The notes under the pieces were generated by a model. It ran no database searches and was not told the origin of the DNA. It saw nothing but the letters and a program-made list of their open reading frames with translations. The position numbers and the translations under genes were made by a program. A stretch of 22,048 nucleotides of DNA from Gallicola sp. Lineage in GTDB: Bacteria; Bacillota; Clostridia; Tissierellales; Peptoniphilaceae. The stretch covers positions 1-22,048 of the forward strand of contig JAAZME010000357.1 of NCBI GenBank assembly GCA_012798975.1. Direction: 5' to 3'. Positions 6,368 through 14,125 of this stretch are shown here, piece after piece (the first letter of the stretch is position 1; the number at the start of each line of letters is the position of its first letter).

Positions 6368-6407
6368 CTACTTCCTAAAACCTATAACCTATTCCCTATC
6401 TTTCCCT
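6368..6407 (+). repeat. 40-bp direct repeat, right copy
   Basis: Partner of 6238-6277 at an offset of 130 bp, 37/40 identical. It begins 14 bp after the last hairpin of the array. Confidence 0.75.
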
Positions 6408-6411
6408 ATAT

Positions 6412-6425
6412 TTTCCACCACAACT
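6412..6425 (-). repeat. Inverted fragment of the dispersed G/A-rich repeat, copy B
   Basis: On the minus strand this reads AGTTGTGGTGGAAA, identical to 3034-3047. The match is short, so it may be the edge of a longer diverged element running leftward. Confidence 0.45.
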
Positions 6426-6438
6426 CTGAAGCCCTAGC

Positions 6439-6521
6439 CCAAATCAGGTTCTTTGATTTGGCAGCAGGTCTCATGCCACTCGTTTCCCAAGAATGAAGCT
6501 GTTCCAGTCTTGGCTAGAAAC
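6439..6521. repeat. Further stem-loops in the repeat region
   Basis: CCAAATCA (6439-6446) pairs with TGATTTGG (6454-6461). TGGCA (6459-6463) pairs with TGCCA (6474-6478), an alternative to the first. GTTTCCCAAGA (6482-6492) pairs with TCTTGG (6508-6513) and GAAAC (6517-6521) with CTA bulged out. There is no T-run, so these are not simple terminators. Confidence 0.5.
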
Positions 6522-6601
6522 GATCGGCCACTCTTTATTTTCGTTCTTTATAACCTCGAATAATTGGGTAGCTATAAAGTACAGAGAAAGGGGTGCAGTT
6601 T

Positions 6602-7945
6602 ATGAAAATTATTGTTATTGGAGGTACGGCAGCGGGTCTTTCTGCTGCTTCGAAGATAAAGAGAGAACATAAGGATTGGGATGTTTCTGTATATGAGAGA
6701 TCTGGTTTTACCAGCTACGGTTCCTGCGGGCTTCCTTATTATGTACAGGGAATTATTGAAAAGCCTGAGGACTTGATGCATCTCACAGTAAAGGATTTAG
6801 AAGAAAAAAGAGGAATTAAAACAAAAATCCGCCACGAAGTGATAAAGCTTGATCATAAGAATAAAAAGATTGTGGTTAAAGATTTGGAAAAAGGGGAGGA
6901 GTTTGAAGATCATTATGACGAGATCGTCTTAGCTACAGGAGCCTCCGCTTCTTTTCCTCCGATTAAAGGAATCGATACAGGGGAAGTGTATACTCTTCGT
7001 CAAGTGGAAGACGGGATTAAGATTCGAAAAAAGGCAGAGAGTTCATCTTCTGCAGTGATCCTCGGCGGAGGTTATATCGGACTTGAAATGGCGGAAGGTT
7101 TAAAAGGTCAAGGTTTGGACATTCACTTAGTGGACCGAAACGAAGGGTTCTTTAAAGCTTATGAAAAAGATCATTCAGAAAAAGTGCGAGAGGTCTTAGA
7201 AAAAGAAGGGATTCATCTTCATATGGGCGTGGACACGGAAGAGATTCTCTCCGAAGAGGGGAAGTTCAAAGCTGTAAAAGGCAAAGACGGCTCTCTTATC
7301 GAAGGAGACTTCCTAATGGCAGCTCTTGGAGCAAGACCCAACACTTCTTTGGGAGAAGAAAATGGGGTAGAGCTTGGAGCCGGGAAGGCTTACCGTGTGA
7401 ATAAAAAAATGCAGACGAATGTTGAGGGCATCTGGGCTTGCGGCGACTGCGCCACTTCAACAAATATTATTACAGGAGAAGAAACCTATATTCCTTTAGC
7501 TCCCACAGCGAATAAGCAGGGTAGAGTCTGCGGAGTGAATCTTTCCGGAGGAGATCAGGAGTTTAAGGGGGTTCTCGCTTCTCAGATCGTAAAAATATTC
7601 GATCTTTTTATCGCAGCGACAGGATTCCACTATGAAGAGGCGAAAGAGCTTGGGTATGACGTTGAGAAAGTTACAGTAGAACAGCCCTCCAAAGCCGGCT
7701 ATTTTCCGGGAGGAGTACGACTTGCCATGACCTTGATCTTCGAAAAAGGAAGCGGAAGAATTTTAGGCTGCGAGATGAGCGGCGACGAGTCTATAAACGG
7801 CAGAGTAAATACAGTAGCGGCTGCCATTACCTTGGACGCGACTCTAGAAGATCTTAAAAATATGGATTTCCTTTATACACCTGCAACAGCTCCTGTTTAT
7901 GACATAATGATTATAGCAGCAAGACAAGGACTTAAAAAAATATAA
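6602..7945 (+). CDS. CoA-disulfide reductase / NADH oxidase-type FAD-dependent oxidoreductase
   Basis: This 447-residue flavoprotein belongs to the single-cysteine pyridine nucleotide-disulfide oxidoreductases. The FAD Rossmann motif G-G-T-A-A-G is at residues 7-12. The redox cysteine is C42 in 'S-C-G-L-P-Y-Y', the hallmark position of CoA-disulfide reductases, NADH oxidases and NAD(P)H sulfur reductases. The NAD(P)H motif 'V-I-L-G-G-G-Y-I-G-L-E' is near 154-164, and a second FAD contact is 'W-A-C-G-D-C-A' near 279. There is no C-terminal rhodanese domain. 'CGLPYYVQG' and the N-terminus look closer to CoA-disulfide reductase and sulfur-reductase types than to water-forming NADH oxidase, but sequence alone does not decide. 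The ATG at 6602 lies 8 bp from GAGAAAGGGG; an in-frame GTG 9 bp upstream overlaps that site. Likely role: thiol-disulfide, oxygen or sulfur detoxification with NAD(P)H. Confidence 0.85.
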   Translation: MKIIVIGGTAAGLSAASKIKREHKDWDVSVYERSGFTSYGSCGLPYYVQGIIEKPEDLMHLTVKDLEEKRGIKTKIRHEVIKLDHKNKKIVVKDLEKGEEFEDHYDEIVLATGASASFPPIKGIDTGEVYTLRQVEDGIKIRKKAESSSSAVILGGGYIGLEMAEGLKGQGLDIHLVDRNEGFFKAYEKDHSEKVREVLEKEGIHLHMGVDTEEILSEEGKFKAVKGKDGSLIEGDFLMAALGARPNTSLGEENGVELGAGKAYRVNKKMQTNVEGIWACGDCATSTNIITGEETYIPLAPTANKQGRVCGVNLSGGDQEFKGVLASQIVKIFDLFIAATGFHYEEAKELGYDVEKVTVEQPSKAGYFPGGVRLAMTLIFEKGSGRILGCEMSGDESINGRVNTVAAAITLDATLEDLKNMDFLYTPATAPVYDIMIIAARQGLKKI

Positions 7946-7954
7946 TTCTTTCTA

Positions 7955-8012
7955 AAGAGAAGCTCTCATTAAACACCCTTAAAAAAGGTGGAATTTAGGA
8001 GCTTCTTTTTTA
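7955..8012 (+). terminator. Long-stem rho-independent terminator after the flavoprotein gene
   Basis: AGAAGCTC (7958-7965) pairs with GAGCTTCT (7999-8006). An imperfect inner stem ends in CACC/GGTG around 7974-7990, followed by a T-run at 8006-8011. Confidence 0.75.
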
Positions 8013-8092
8013 TGAGCAGAAAAGTGAATCTATAAGAATTGTAGTTATAAGGCTTAAGCTAAAGAATAGCGATTATGGCCGGAATAATGGGA

Positions 8093-8098
8093 TATAAT
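8093..8098 (+). promoter_or_regulatory. Possible -10 element of the small membrane protein gene
   Basis: TATAAT at 8093-8098 matches the sigma-A -10 consensus, 43 bp before the chosen ATG. No good -35 is visible at 16-18 bp upstream, so the call is tentative. Confidence 0.4.
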
Positions 8099-8140
8099 AT
8101 AATAAAGGAAATAGATATAAAAAAAACAAAGGAGAGAATG

Positions 8141-8470
8141 ATGTTAAACTATATTCTTTGGCAAGACTTCAAAAAATCCAGTACAGGACATAGACTGTTC
8201 TACTTGGGATTATCTCTTTTTCTATCAATTATGGCGGTCCTTGCTTTATCTGTGATTTTTAAGAATAGGATCATCGTTACAGTTTCATCGATATATATGA
8301 TCCTTAATATTTTTACTTTCTTCCCAGTGTATAACTATCTAACAACATCGGAAGAAAATAAGGATTTTGCTTTGGGATCGTTGTTCTATAGTTTTAAATA
8401 CTTGACTATTTTTATCGCTGTATTTATTTTCATAAGATTATCAAAAAACAAGTCCAAAGGCTTAAAATAG
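8141..8470 (+). CDS. Small three-span membrane protein of unknown function
   Basis: This 109-residue protein has three hydrophobic stretches: about residues 21-44 ('LFYLGLSLFLSIMAVLALSVIF'-like), 45-67 and 81-100. The short N-terminal region is polar ('WQDFKKSSTGHR') and the tail is lysine-rich ('SKNKSKGLK'), which suggests a cytoplasmic C-terminus. Two adjacent ATG codons (8138 and 8141) follow AAGGAG; the second has the better 6-nt spacing. I do not recognise a family. It sits alone between the terminator of the flavoprotein gene and the promoter of the symporter gene, so no operon partner hints at its role. Confidence 0.65.
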   Translation: MLNYILWQDFKKSSTGHRLFYLGLSLFLSIMAVLALSVIFKNRIIVTVSSIYMILNIFTFFPVYNYLTTSEENKDFALGSLFYSFKYLTIFIAVFIFIRLSKNKSKGLK

Positions 8471-8519
8471 AAAAAATAGGGAAAGAAGAACAAAACATAC
8501 AATACCTATCGGAAATATA

Positions 8520-8548
8520 TTGACATCGAAAAAATATCGTGTTATAGT
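8520..8548 (+). promoter_or_regulatory. Sigma-A promoter of the DAACS symporter gene
   Basis: TTGACA (8520-8525), a 17-bp spacer and TATAGT (8543-8548) form a near-consensus promoter 47 bp before the ATG. Confidence 0.85.
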
Positions 8549-8595
8549 CCTAGTAGACAGATATGAGTCAATTTTATTTTGAAAGAAGGTATTAT

Positions 8596-9930
8596 ATGGA
8601 AAAGATACTGGCACTTATTGTTACAGTTGTTTTATTTTTTGTTTTACGGAAATTACAGAAAAAAGAAGTTCCTTTTACCTATAGAATTCTTTTGGCAACA
8701 GCTTTAGGGATCGGGGTAGGAATTTTATTTAGAGGAAATACAGAGTATGTGAAAGGCATCGGAACGATTTATGTCAACTTGTTAAAAGCGATCGTTGTTC
8801 CATTGCTGTTATTTTCTATAATCGCAACGGTATTATCTCTAGAAAATATCAACCGATTGAAAACGATCGGAGCGAAGACTATCGGTTTTTTAAGTCTTCA
8901 AAATGTGTTAGCTTCTATTCTAGCGATCACAGTAGCTCTTATTTTACGACTAGGAACAAGCAGCGATTTAGGAATACCGGTAGCAGAGGAAACAAGAGAA
9001 GTTCCTACATTGGTAGATACTTTTATCGGATTTTTCCCAAGCAATATCGTAGAGAGCGCTATGAACAATCAGATTCTTCCGATTATTATCTTTGCTCTTT
9101 TAATAGGGCTTGCGATTATCAGCTATAAGGGAGACAAGATCAAGATTGAACCTTTTGTGAAATTTATCCAGGCGGGTAATGAAGTGATTTTCAGTTTGAT
9201 CGGAATTATTACAAACTTTACACAGTATGCAGTTTTGGCATTGATCGCAGGGGCGGTGAATAATTTGGATTTATCCGCAGTGGGTCCTGTATTGCTAGTG
9301 CTTTTAGGAGTGTATATTGCAGGAATTATCCACAGCAATATTACAGCACCATTAGTCGTTGGACTTGTTGCAAAGGTAAGCCCGATTACCTTTATCAGGA
9401 AGTTTTTCCCTGTACAGAGTGTGGCTTTCTCTACACAAAGCTCTGTAGGAACCATTCCTGTTCATGTGAAAACACTTGAAAAAATGGGAGTTCCTGAAAA
9501 GGTAGGCTCCTTTGTGGCTTCTATCGGAACGACTGTAGGAATGCCCGGTTGTGCGGCGATATGGCCTGTGTTATTGGCTTTATTTACGGTAAACACCTTG
9601 GGAATTCAGTATACATTAGTAGACTATCTAATCCTTATCTTAGTAGCCTTGGCGGTATCTTTAGGAACAGTAGGCGTACCAGGAACCGCTACGATTACAG
9701 CGACTGCGCTTTTCGCTACTATTGGTCTTCCGATTGAAATGATTATTTTAATGGAGCCCATCTCAGCGATTGCAGACATGATGAGAACATCTACGAATGT
9801 AACTTCAGCAGGAGCTTCAGCTGTTGTTGTGGCAAAACTGGAAGGAGTATTGGACGAAGAATTGTATAATTCGGACTCAAAAACAGAAAGACCTGAAAAA
9901 ATACAAGAAAGAGAAATATATTCCAACTAA
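8596..9930 (+). CDS. Dicarboxylate/amino acid:cation symporter (DAACS family)
   Basis: This 444-residue polytopic membrane protein has the layout of sodium- or proton-coupled glutamate/aspartate/cystine carriers. Helical hairpin 1 is the Ser-rich 'F-S-T-Q-S-S-V-G-T-I-P-V'. TM7 carries 'G-M-P-G-C-A' in place of the N-M-D-G-T of GltPh. Hairpin 2 is 'G-T-V-G-V-P-G-T-A'. TM8 has 'A-D-M-M-R-T-S-T-N-V-T', keeping the aspartate, arginine and asparagine equivalent to D394, R397 and N401. From memory, the 'GCA..P.LLA' version of TM7 resembles TcyP/YdjN-type L-cystine carriers more than glutamate carriers, so cystine or another amino acid is possible. The ATG at 8596 follows AAGAAGG; an in-frame start 33 bp upstream has no such site. 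It has its own promoter and terminator, so it is monocistronic. Confidence 0.88.
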   Translation: MEKILALIVTVVLFFVLRKLQKKEVPFTYRILLATALGIGVGILFRGNTEYVKGIGTIYVNLLKAIVVPLLLFSIIATVLSLENINRLKTIGAKTIGFLSLQNVLASILAITVALILRLGTSSDLGIPVAEETREVPTLVDTFIGFFPSNIVESAMNNQILPIIIFALLIGLAIISYKGDKIKIEPFVKFIQAGNEVIFSLIGIITNFTQYAVLALIAGAVNNLDLSAVGPVLLVLLGVYIAGIIHSNITAPLVVGLVAKVSPITFIRKFFPVQSVAFSTQSSVGTIPVHVKTLEKMGVPEKVGSFVASIGTTVGMPGCAAIWPVLLALFTVNTLGIQYTLVDYLILILVALAVSLGTVGVPGTATITATALFATIGLPIEMIILMEPISAIADMMRTSTNVTSAGASAVVVAKLEGVLDEELYNSDSKTERPEKIQEREIYSN

Positions 9931-9941
9931 AAGACTTGATG

Positions 9942-9974
9942 ACGGTTCTGCGCTACAGCAGGGCCGTTTTTTTA
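9942..9974 (+). terminator. Rho-independent terminator of the symporter gene
   Basis: ACGGTTCTGC (9942-9951) pairs with GCAGGGCCGT (9958-9967) through two G-U wobbles, with a 6-nt loop and a run of T at 9967-9973. Confidence 0.88.
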
Positions 9975-10110
9975 TGTAAAAAAGAGAGTAGGACATAAAA
10001 AATGAGAAGGCTGGCTATAGGGAGAAGAAAGCATGAAAAGAGAACCTTTTGAGCTGTTGGCTATAAAGTTCTTTATTGAAATTACACTAAATATAGGGAA
10101 ACTGTATATT

Positions 10111-10126
10111 TGTGATCTGGATCACA
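10111..10126. promoter_or_regulatory. Perfect CRP-like palindrome upstream of pfl
   Basis: TGTGATCTGGATCACA has perfect 7-bp arms around TG and contains the CRP consensus TGTGA-N6-TCACA. A TATTCT hexamer at 10148-10153 could be the -10. That would put the start of transcription near 10160 and the palindrome centre near -41.5, the class II activator position. The likely binder is the Crp/Fnr domain encoded at the end of this same operon. Confidence 0.72.
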
Positions 10127-10199
10127 GCGTAAAAGGACACCTTTCGATATTCTTAATACAACAAGAATAATAGGAGTTTAAAATACAAAGGAGAATAAA

Positions 10200-12476
10200 A
10201 TGTCTGATTTAAAAAATCGCAAGGAAATGGTCGAAGCTTGGGAAGGGTTTGATCTTGGGAACTGGTCTGAAGGGATCGATACGAGAGATTTTATCCAGAG
10301 AAACTATAAGCCCTATGAAGGAGACGGAGATTTTCTAAAAGAACCTTCAAAGAATACAAAAGAGCTTAGAGATGAAGTAAATGCTCTTATTTTAGAGGAA
10401 GTCAAAAGCAAAACAATTAAAGTGGATTTAAATCATTTTAGTGGAATCGATAATTTTGAACCCGGCTATATCGAAAAAGAAAAAGAGCTGATTGTAGGGC
10501 TTCAAACGGATGAGCCTTTAAAAAGGATTATGAATCCTTATGGCGGCTTTCGCATGGTAGAAGGGGCCTTAAAAGCTTATGACCTGAAAATGGATCCGGA
10601 TATGGAAGAAAAGTTTTTAGAATACAGAAAATCCCATAACGACGGTGTATTCGACGCTTATACGAAGGAAATGCGAAAAGTAAGAACTGTAGGACTTTTA
10701 ACTGGACTTCCCGATGCTTATGGAAGAGGAAGAATCATAGGGGACTATAGAAGAATTCCTCTATATGGTATCGACTATTTAAAAGAAGAGAGAATGAAAG
10801 ATAAAGAAAACTGTACAGGAAACGCTACAGAAGAACGAATCCGAGCACGAGAAGAGTTCTCAGAACAAATCAAAGCGTTGGATAAAATAAAATCTATGGC
10901 AGCGAGATATGGTTTCGATATCGGAAAGCCTGCTAAAACGGCTCAAGAAGCAGTACAGTGGCTATATTTTGGGTTTTTAGCAGGAGTTAAAGAGAATAAT
11001 GGGGCAGCGATGTCTATCGGAAGAAACACGGCCTTTTTAGATATCTATATTGAAAGAGATTTACAGAGGGGTCTTCTAAACGAATCCCAAGCTCAAGAAC
11101 TGATCGATCAGCTTGTGATAAAGCTTCGTTTAGTCAGACATTTAAGAACACCGGAATACGATGCCTTGTTTGCAGGGGATCCTACATGGATCACAGAATC
11201 CATCGGCGGAATGGGAGAAGACGGACGAACATTAGTAACGAAAACAGCCTTCCGTTTTCTACACACATTAGTGAATTTGGAAACAGCTCCAGAACCGAAT
11301 ATGACCATTCTTTGGTCTGACAAGCTTCCTCGAAGTTTTAAGGAATATTGTGCGGACATGAGTATCAAAACGGCTTCCATCCAGTACGAAAACGACGACT
11401 TAATGAGACCTGTATACGGTGACGACTATGCTATCGCCTGCTGTGTTTCTGCTATGAGAATCGGAAAAGAGATGCAGTTTTTCGGAGCGAGAGCAAATCT
11501 TGCGAAGTCTCTTTTGTATGCTATAAACGGCGGGATCGACGAAGTGAAAAAAGATAAAGTGACAGGAAAACCGATGGAAGTAATCCCGGGGATAGAGAAA
11601 AACGAGGAAGAAGTTCTAACCTTTGACCGAGTCTGGGAAGACTATAAAAAAGTGATGGATAAGCTGGCAGTTATTTATGTCAATACGATGAACACTATTC
11701 ACTATATGCACGATAAGTATTCATACGAAGCAGGACAGATGGCTCTTCACGATGCTGAAATCCACCGCTGGATTGCCTTTGGTATTGCTGGAATTTCCAT
11801 CGCCTGCGACTCTCTCTCTGCTATAAAATATGCCAAGGTAAAACCTGTACGAGATGAGGAGGGAATCGCTGTCGATTTTGATGTGGAAGGAGACTTTCCG
11901 AAATACGGCAACGATGACGACCGTGTGGACGAGATCGCTGTTGAAATCAGCAGATATTTTATAGAAGCTCTTAAAAAAACACCGGCTTACAGAGGGGCAG
12001 ACCACACCCTTTCTCTTCTTACCATTACTTCAAATGTTACCTATGGAAAGAAAACAGGCTCTACTCCAGACGGCAGAAAAAAAGGAGAACCTTTTGCACC
12101 AGGAGCAAACCCTATGAACGGAAGCGAGCAGTCCGGAGCTTTAGCAGCCCTTAATTCTGTTGCGAAACTCCCCTTTAAGAATATCAATCAAGATGGAATT
12201 TCCAACACATTCTCTATAATTCCATCTACATTGGGTAAAAACGGAGAAGAGAGAATTGTAAATCTTATGAATATTATGGACGGTTATTTCAATCAAGACG
12301 CCTTCCATTTAAATGTAAATGTGATGAATAAAGAACTTTTGATGGAAGCCATGGAAAATCCAGACGCCTATCCGAATTTGACCATTCGTGTTTCCGGGTA
12401 TGCAGTACGCTTTAACCAGCTGGACCGAGAACATCAGTTAGACGTGATTCATAGAACCTTCCATGAAAGAATTTAA
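10200..12476 (+). CDS. pflB: Pyruvate formate-lyase (formate C-acetyltransferase)
   Basis: This 758-residue glycyl radical enzyme converts pyruvate and CoA to acetyl-CoA and formate. It is very close in length to E. coli PflB (760). The active-site pair is C414-C415 in 'A-I-A-C-C-V-S-A-M', and the glycyl radical is G733 in 'R-V-S-G-Y-A-V-R-F' near the C-terminus. The segments '[21 protein letters not shown]', '[12 protein letters not shown]', '[17 protein letters not shown]' and '[10 protein letters not shown]' are near-identical to true PFL, which separates it from choline, glycerol or ketobutyrate lyases. The ATG follows AAAGGAG. It needs its oxygen-sensitive activase, encoded 40 bp downstream, to install the radical. 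A CRP-like palindrome lies upstream. Confidence 0.97.
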   Translation: MSDLKNRKEMVEAWEGFDLGNWSEGIDTRDFIQRNYKPYEGDGDFLKEPSKNTKELRDEVNALILEEVKSKTIKVDLNHFSGIDNFEPGYIEKEKELIVGLQTDEPLKRIMNPYGGFRMVEGALKAYDLKMDPDMEEKFLEYRKSHNDGVFDAYTKEMRKVRTVGLLTGLPDAYGRGRIIGDYRRIPLYGIDYLKEERMKDKENCTGNATEERIRAREEFSEQIKALDKIKSMAARYGFDIGKPAKTAQEAVQWLYFGFLAGVKENNGAAMSIGRNTAFLDIYIERDLQRGLLNESQAQELIDQLVIKLRLVRHLRTPEYDALFAGDPTWITESIGGMGEDGRTLVTKTAFRFLHTLVNLETAPEPNMTILWSDKLPRSFKEYCADMSIKTASIQYENDDLMRPVYGDDYAIACCVSAMRIGKEMQFFGARANLAKSLLYAINGGIDEVKKDKVTGKPMEVIPGIEKNEEEVLTFDRVWEDYKKVMDKLAVIYVNTMNTIHYMHDKYSYEAGQMALHDAEIHRWIAFGIAGISIACDSLSAIKYAKVKPVRDEEGIAVDFDVEGDFPKYGNDDDRVDEIAVEISRYFIEALKKTPAYRGADHTLSLLTITSNVTYGKKTGSTPDGRKKGEPFAPGANPMNGSEQSGALAALNSVAKLPFKNINQDGISNTFSIIPSTLGKNGEERIVNLMNIMDGYFNQDAFHLNVNVMNKELLMEAMENPDAYPNLTIRVSGYAVRFNQLDREHQLDVIHRTFHERI

Positions 12477-12516
12477 GAGGACAGGAAGAGAGTAGGAACG
12501 CAAAGGAGGAAATAAC

Positions 12517-14037
12517 TTGAAGGAAAATAGTATTAAAGTATGGGGGAAACTTCATTCTATGGAATCTATGGGACTCGTAGACGGGCCGGGAAACAGGACA
12601 CTGTTTTTTCTTCAAGGATGCCCTTTGCGATGCGCCTATTGTCATAATCCAGACGCCATTACGACCTCGGGAGGAAAAGAGATCACTCCCGAGGATATTC
12701 TAAAAACGGCCCGCAGGTATCGGACCTATCATGGGGAAGAAGGGGGTATCACATTCTCTGGAGGAGAGCCTCTCTTACAGGGAGAGTTCTTATACGAAGC
12801 TTTAGAAAAGTTAAAAAACGATGGATTTAATACCTGTGTGGATACTTCTGGAATCGGAAACCCGAAGTATTACTCAAAAATCATGCCCTTAATCGACGTA
12901 ATGCTTCTCGACGTAAAGGCCTTCGACGAAGAAAGTTTTAAAGATATCTGCCGAGGGGATCTCAGCGTTTATTTAAAGTTTATCCGAGATTTAGAAAAAT
13001 ACGGCTTTCAGGGAATGATTTGGGCAAGACATGTCATGGTGCCGGGTCTTACAGACAATAAAGAATCTATGGAGAAGTTTGTAGAAATTCTGGAACCTGT
13101 AAAAAACAGAGTCGAGCGAATTGAGATCCTTCCCTATCATACAGCGGGTGTTAAAAAATACGAAGAACTCAAGATACCCTACAGACTTGAAGGCGTGGAG
13201 CCTATGGACAAAGATAAGGCGAAGGAACTGGAAATCTACACAAACAAATATTTTACAGAATCTCTTCACAAGGAAAGAGTAGAAGAAGCAAAGAAAAAAC
13301 AGAAAAAAGCCAAAAATATCCTTCAGAATGAACGGGATTTAAAAGAGAAAGACAAAGCTCTGATCGAAGAAATTAAAAGTCTTCCTCTTTTAAAAGGAAT
13401 CAGCTCCGAAAAAATGGAAGAAGTCCTTAAAGAAATCCACATTATAAAGAAAAATACAAACGATTATGTTTTCCAGACAGACGACGAAGCTTCTTATATG
13501 TATTTGATCTTAAAAGGCCAGGTTAAAATATTCTATAATACTATCGATGGAAAAGAGCAGATCTTCTATATTTATAGAGATCAGGATTTTGTAGGAGGGT
13601 TGAACCTTTTGGAACATGAGTCGTATCTGTATAATGGACAAGCACTAACAGACTGCGAAATTATTTCGATTCCCAGGGAGGTGTTTGAAGAATATATCCT
13701 TACAAATCCGGAATCTTTAAAAATCATTTTAAAAATGAGCTTTGAAAGAATCCGCTGGGCAGAAGATCTGATCCAAAGACTCTCAACATCGAATGCATCC
13801 ATGAAAACGGCAGGTCTTTTATTGCGGCTGAAAAACAGTATCGGAGTAGAAACAGAAGAAGGAATCAAACTGGAACTTTCTTTAAATAGAGAAGAACTGG
13901 GGAACTATTCCGGTTTAACAAGAGAAACCGTCACAAGAAAACTAGGAGAATTTAAAGAACTAGGCTATATCGACCTGATTGGAAATAAAATAATTTTGAT
14001 TAAAGACCTGGAGGCCTTGGAAGACTTTGTTTTTTAA
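12517..14037 (+). CDS. pflA: PFL-activating enzyme fused to a Crp/Fnr-family transcription factor
   Basis: One 506-residue frame joins two proteins. Residues 1 to about 250 are PFL activase of normal length: 'H-S-M-E-S-M-G-L-V-D-G-P-G-N-R', the radical-SAM cluster C35-x3-C39-x2-C42, and 'T-F-S-G-G-E-P'. It uses a 4Fe-4S cluster and SAM to make the glycyl radical on PFL. A lysine-rich linker (about 255-285) leads to a Crp/Fnr sensor domain (about 290-400), a long dimer helix and a winged helix (about 440-506). The recognition helix has R469-E470-T-V-T-R474, the spacing of CRP R180-E181-R185. The cAMP ligands E72 and R82 of CRP are replaced (G-G-L, L-Y-N), and no FNR-type cysteine cluster is present, so the signal is unknown. 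The start is TTG at 12517, 7 nt after AAAGGAGG; the next ATG would cut into the activase core. Both halves look intact. Confidence 0.93.
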   Translation: MKENSIKVWGKLHSMESMGLVDGPGNRTLFFLQGCPLRCAYCHNPDAITTSGGKEITPEDILKTARRYRTYHGEEGGITFSGGEPLLQGEFLYEALEKLKNDGFNTCVDTSGIGNPKYYSKIMPLIDVMLLDVKAFDEESFKDICRGDLSVYLKFIRDLEKYGFQGMIWARHVMVPGLTDNKESMEKFVEILEPVKNRVERIEILPYHTAGVKKYEELKIPYRLEGVEPMDKDKAKELEIYTNKYFTESLHKERVEEAKKKQKKAKNILQNERDLKEKDKALIEEIKSLPLLKGISSEKMEEVLKEIHIIKKNTNDYVFQTDDEASYMYLILKGQVKIFYNTIDGKEQIFYIYRDQDFVGGLNLLEHESYLYNGQALTDCEIISIPREVFEEYILTNPESLKIILKMSFERIRWAEDLIQRLSTSNASMKTAGLLLRLKNSIGVETEEGIKLELSLNREELGNYSGLTRETVTRKLGEFKELGYIDLIGNKIILIKDLEALEDFVF

Positions 14038-14097
14038 GTTCTCTCAAGGCTTAAAATTATAATGATGAACTGAATTACCCATAATAATGGAAATTAA

Positions 14098-14125
14098 AGA
14101 GACCGCCTATTAAGCGGTCTTTTTA
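14098..14125 (+). terminator. Rho-independent terminator of the pfl operon
   Basis: AGACCGC (14100-14106) and GCGGTCT (14114-14120) form a perfect stem with a 7-nt loop, followed by TTTTT. It abuts the stop codon of the convergent minus-strand gene and may serve both. Confidence 0.88.

Larger units (their letters stand above)
6107..6601. other. Repeat- and hairpin-rich gene-free region
   Basis: No credible gene fits in this 495 bp. Short frames on both strands end quickly and lack ribosome binding sites. In order it holds a 17-nt unit repeated at a 25-bp period (6187-6228), a 40-bp direct repeat (6238-6277), three hairpins of identical design (6286-6354), the second 40-bp repeat (6368-6407), an inverted copy of the dispersed repeat (6412-6425) and further stem-loops (6439-6521). 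It resembles a composite of dispersed intergenic repeats or a decayed non-coding element more than a promoter region. The promoter of the downstream flavoprotein gene must lie near its right end, but I cannot fix it. Confidence 0.6.

Noticed and set aside
6238..6407. CRISPR-like array, since 40-bp repeats flank a unique stretch
   Set aside because: There are only two copies, the interval of 90 bp is too long and is itself hairpins, and no cas gene is present.
6420..6530. Possible transposase or other gene remnant in the repeat region
   Set aside because: Frames on both strands were read; all are broken by stops within about 30 codons and show no transposase motif. Hairpins explain the region better.
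6430..6530. Possible cobalamin-type or other known riboswitch, because of a GCCACT segment
   Set aside because: The other conserved segments of the cobalamin class are missing, and the downstream gene is a flavoprotein oxidoreductase with no obvious link.
9123..9926. Long antisense frames inside the symporter, pfl and other genes
   Set aside because: They lie opposite well-conserved genes, lack ribosome binding sites and have no recognisable domains. They are shadows of the real codons.
10033..10170. A 45-codon ORF with a GGAG site, upstream of pfl
   Set aside because: It covers the CRP-like palindrome and the likely -10 region, its product resembles nothing, and the composition is like non-coding sequence. 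It is more likely promoter DNA than a gene.
12400..12516. Separate small gene between pfl and its activase
   Set aside because: Only a 40-bp gap exists. The antisense frame there overlaps conserved coding sequence at both ends.
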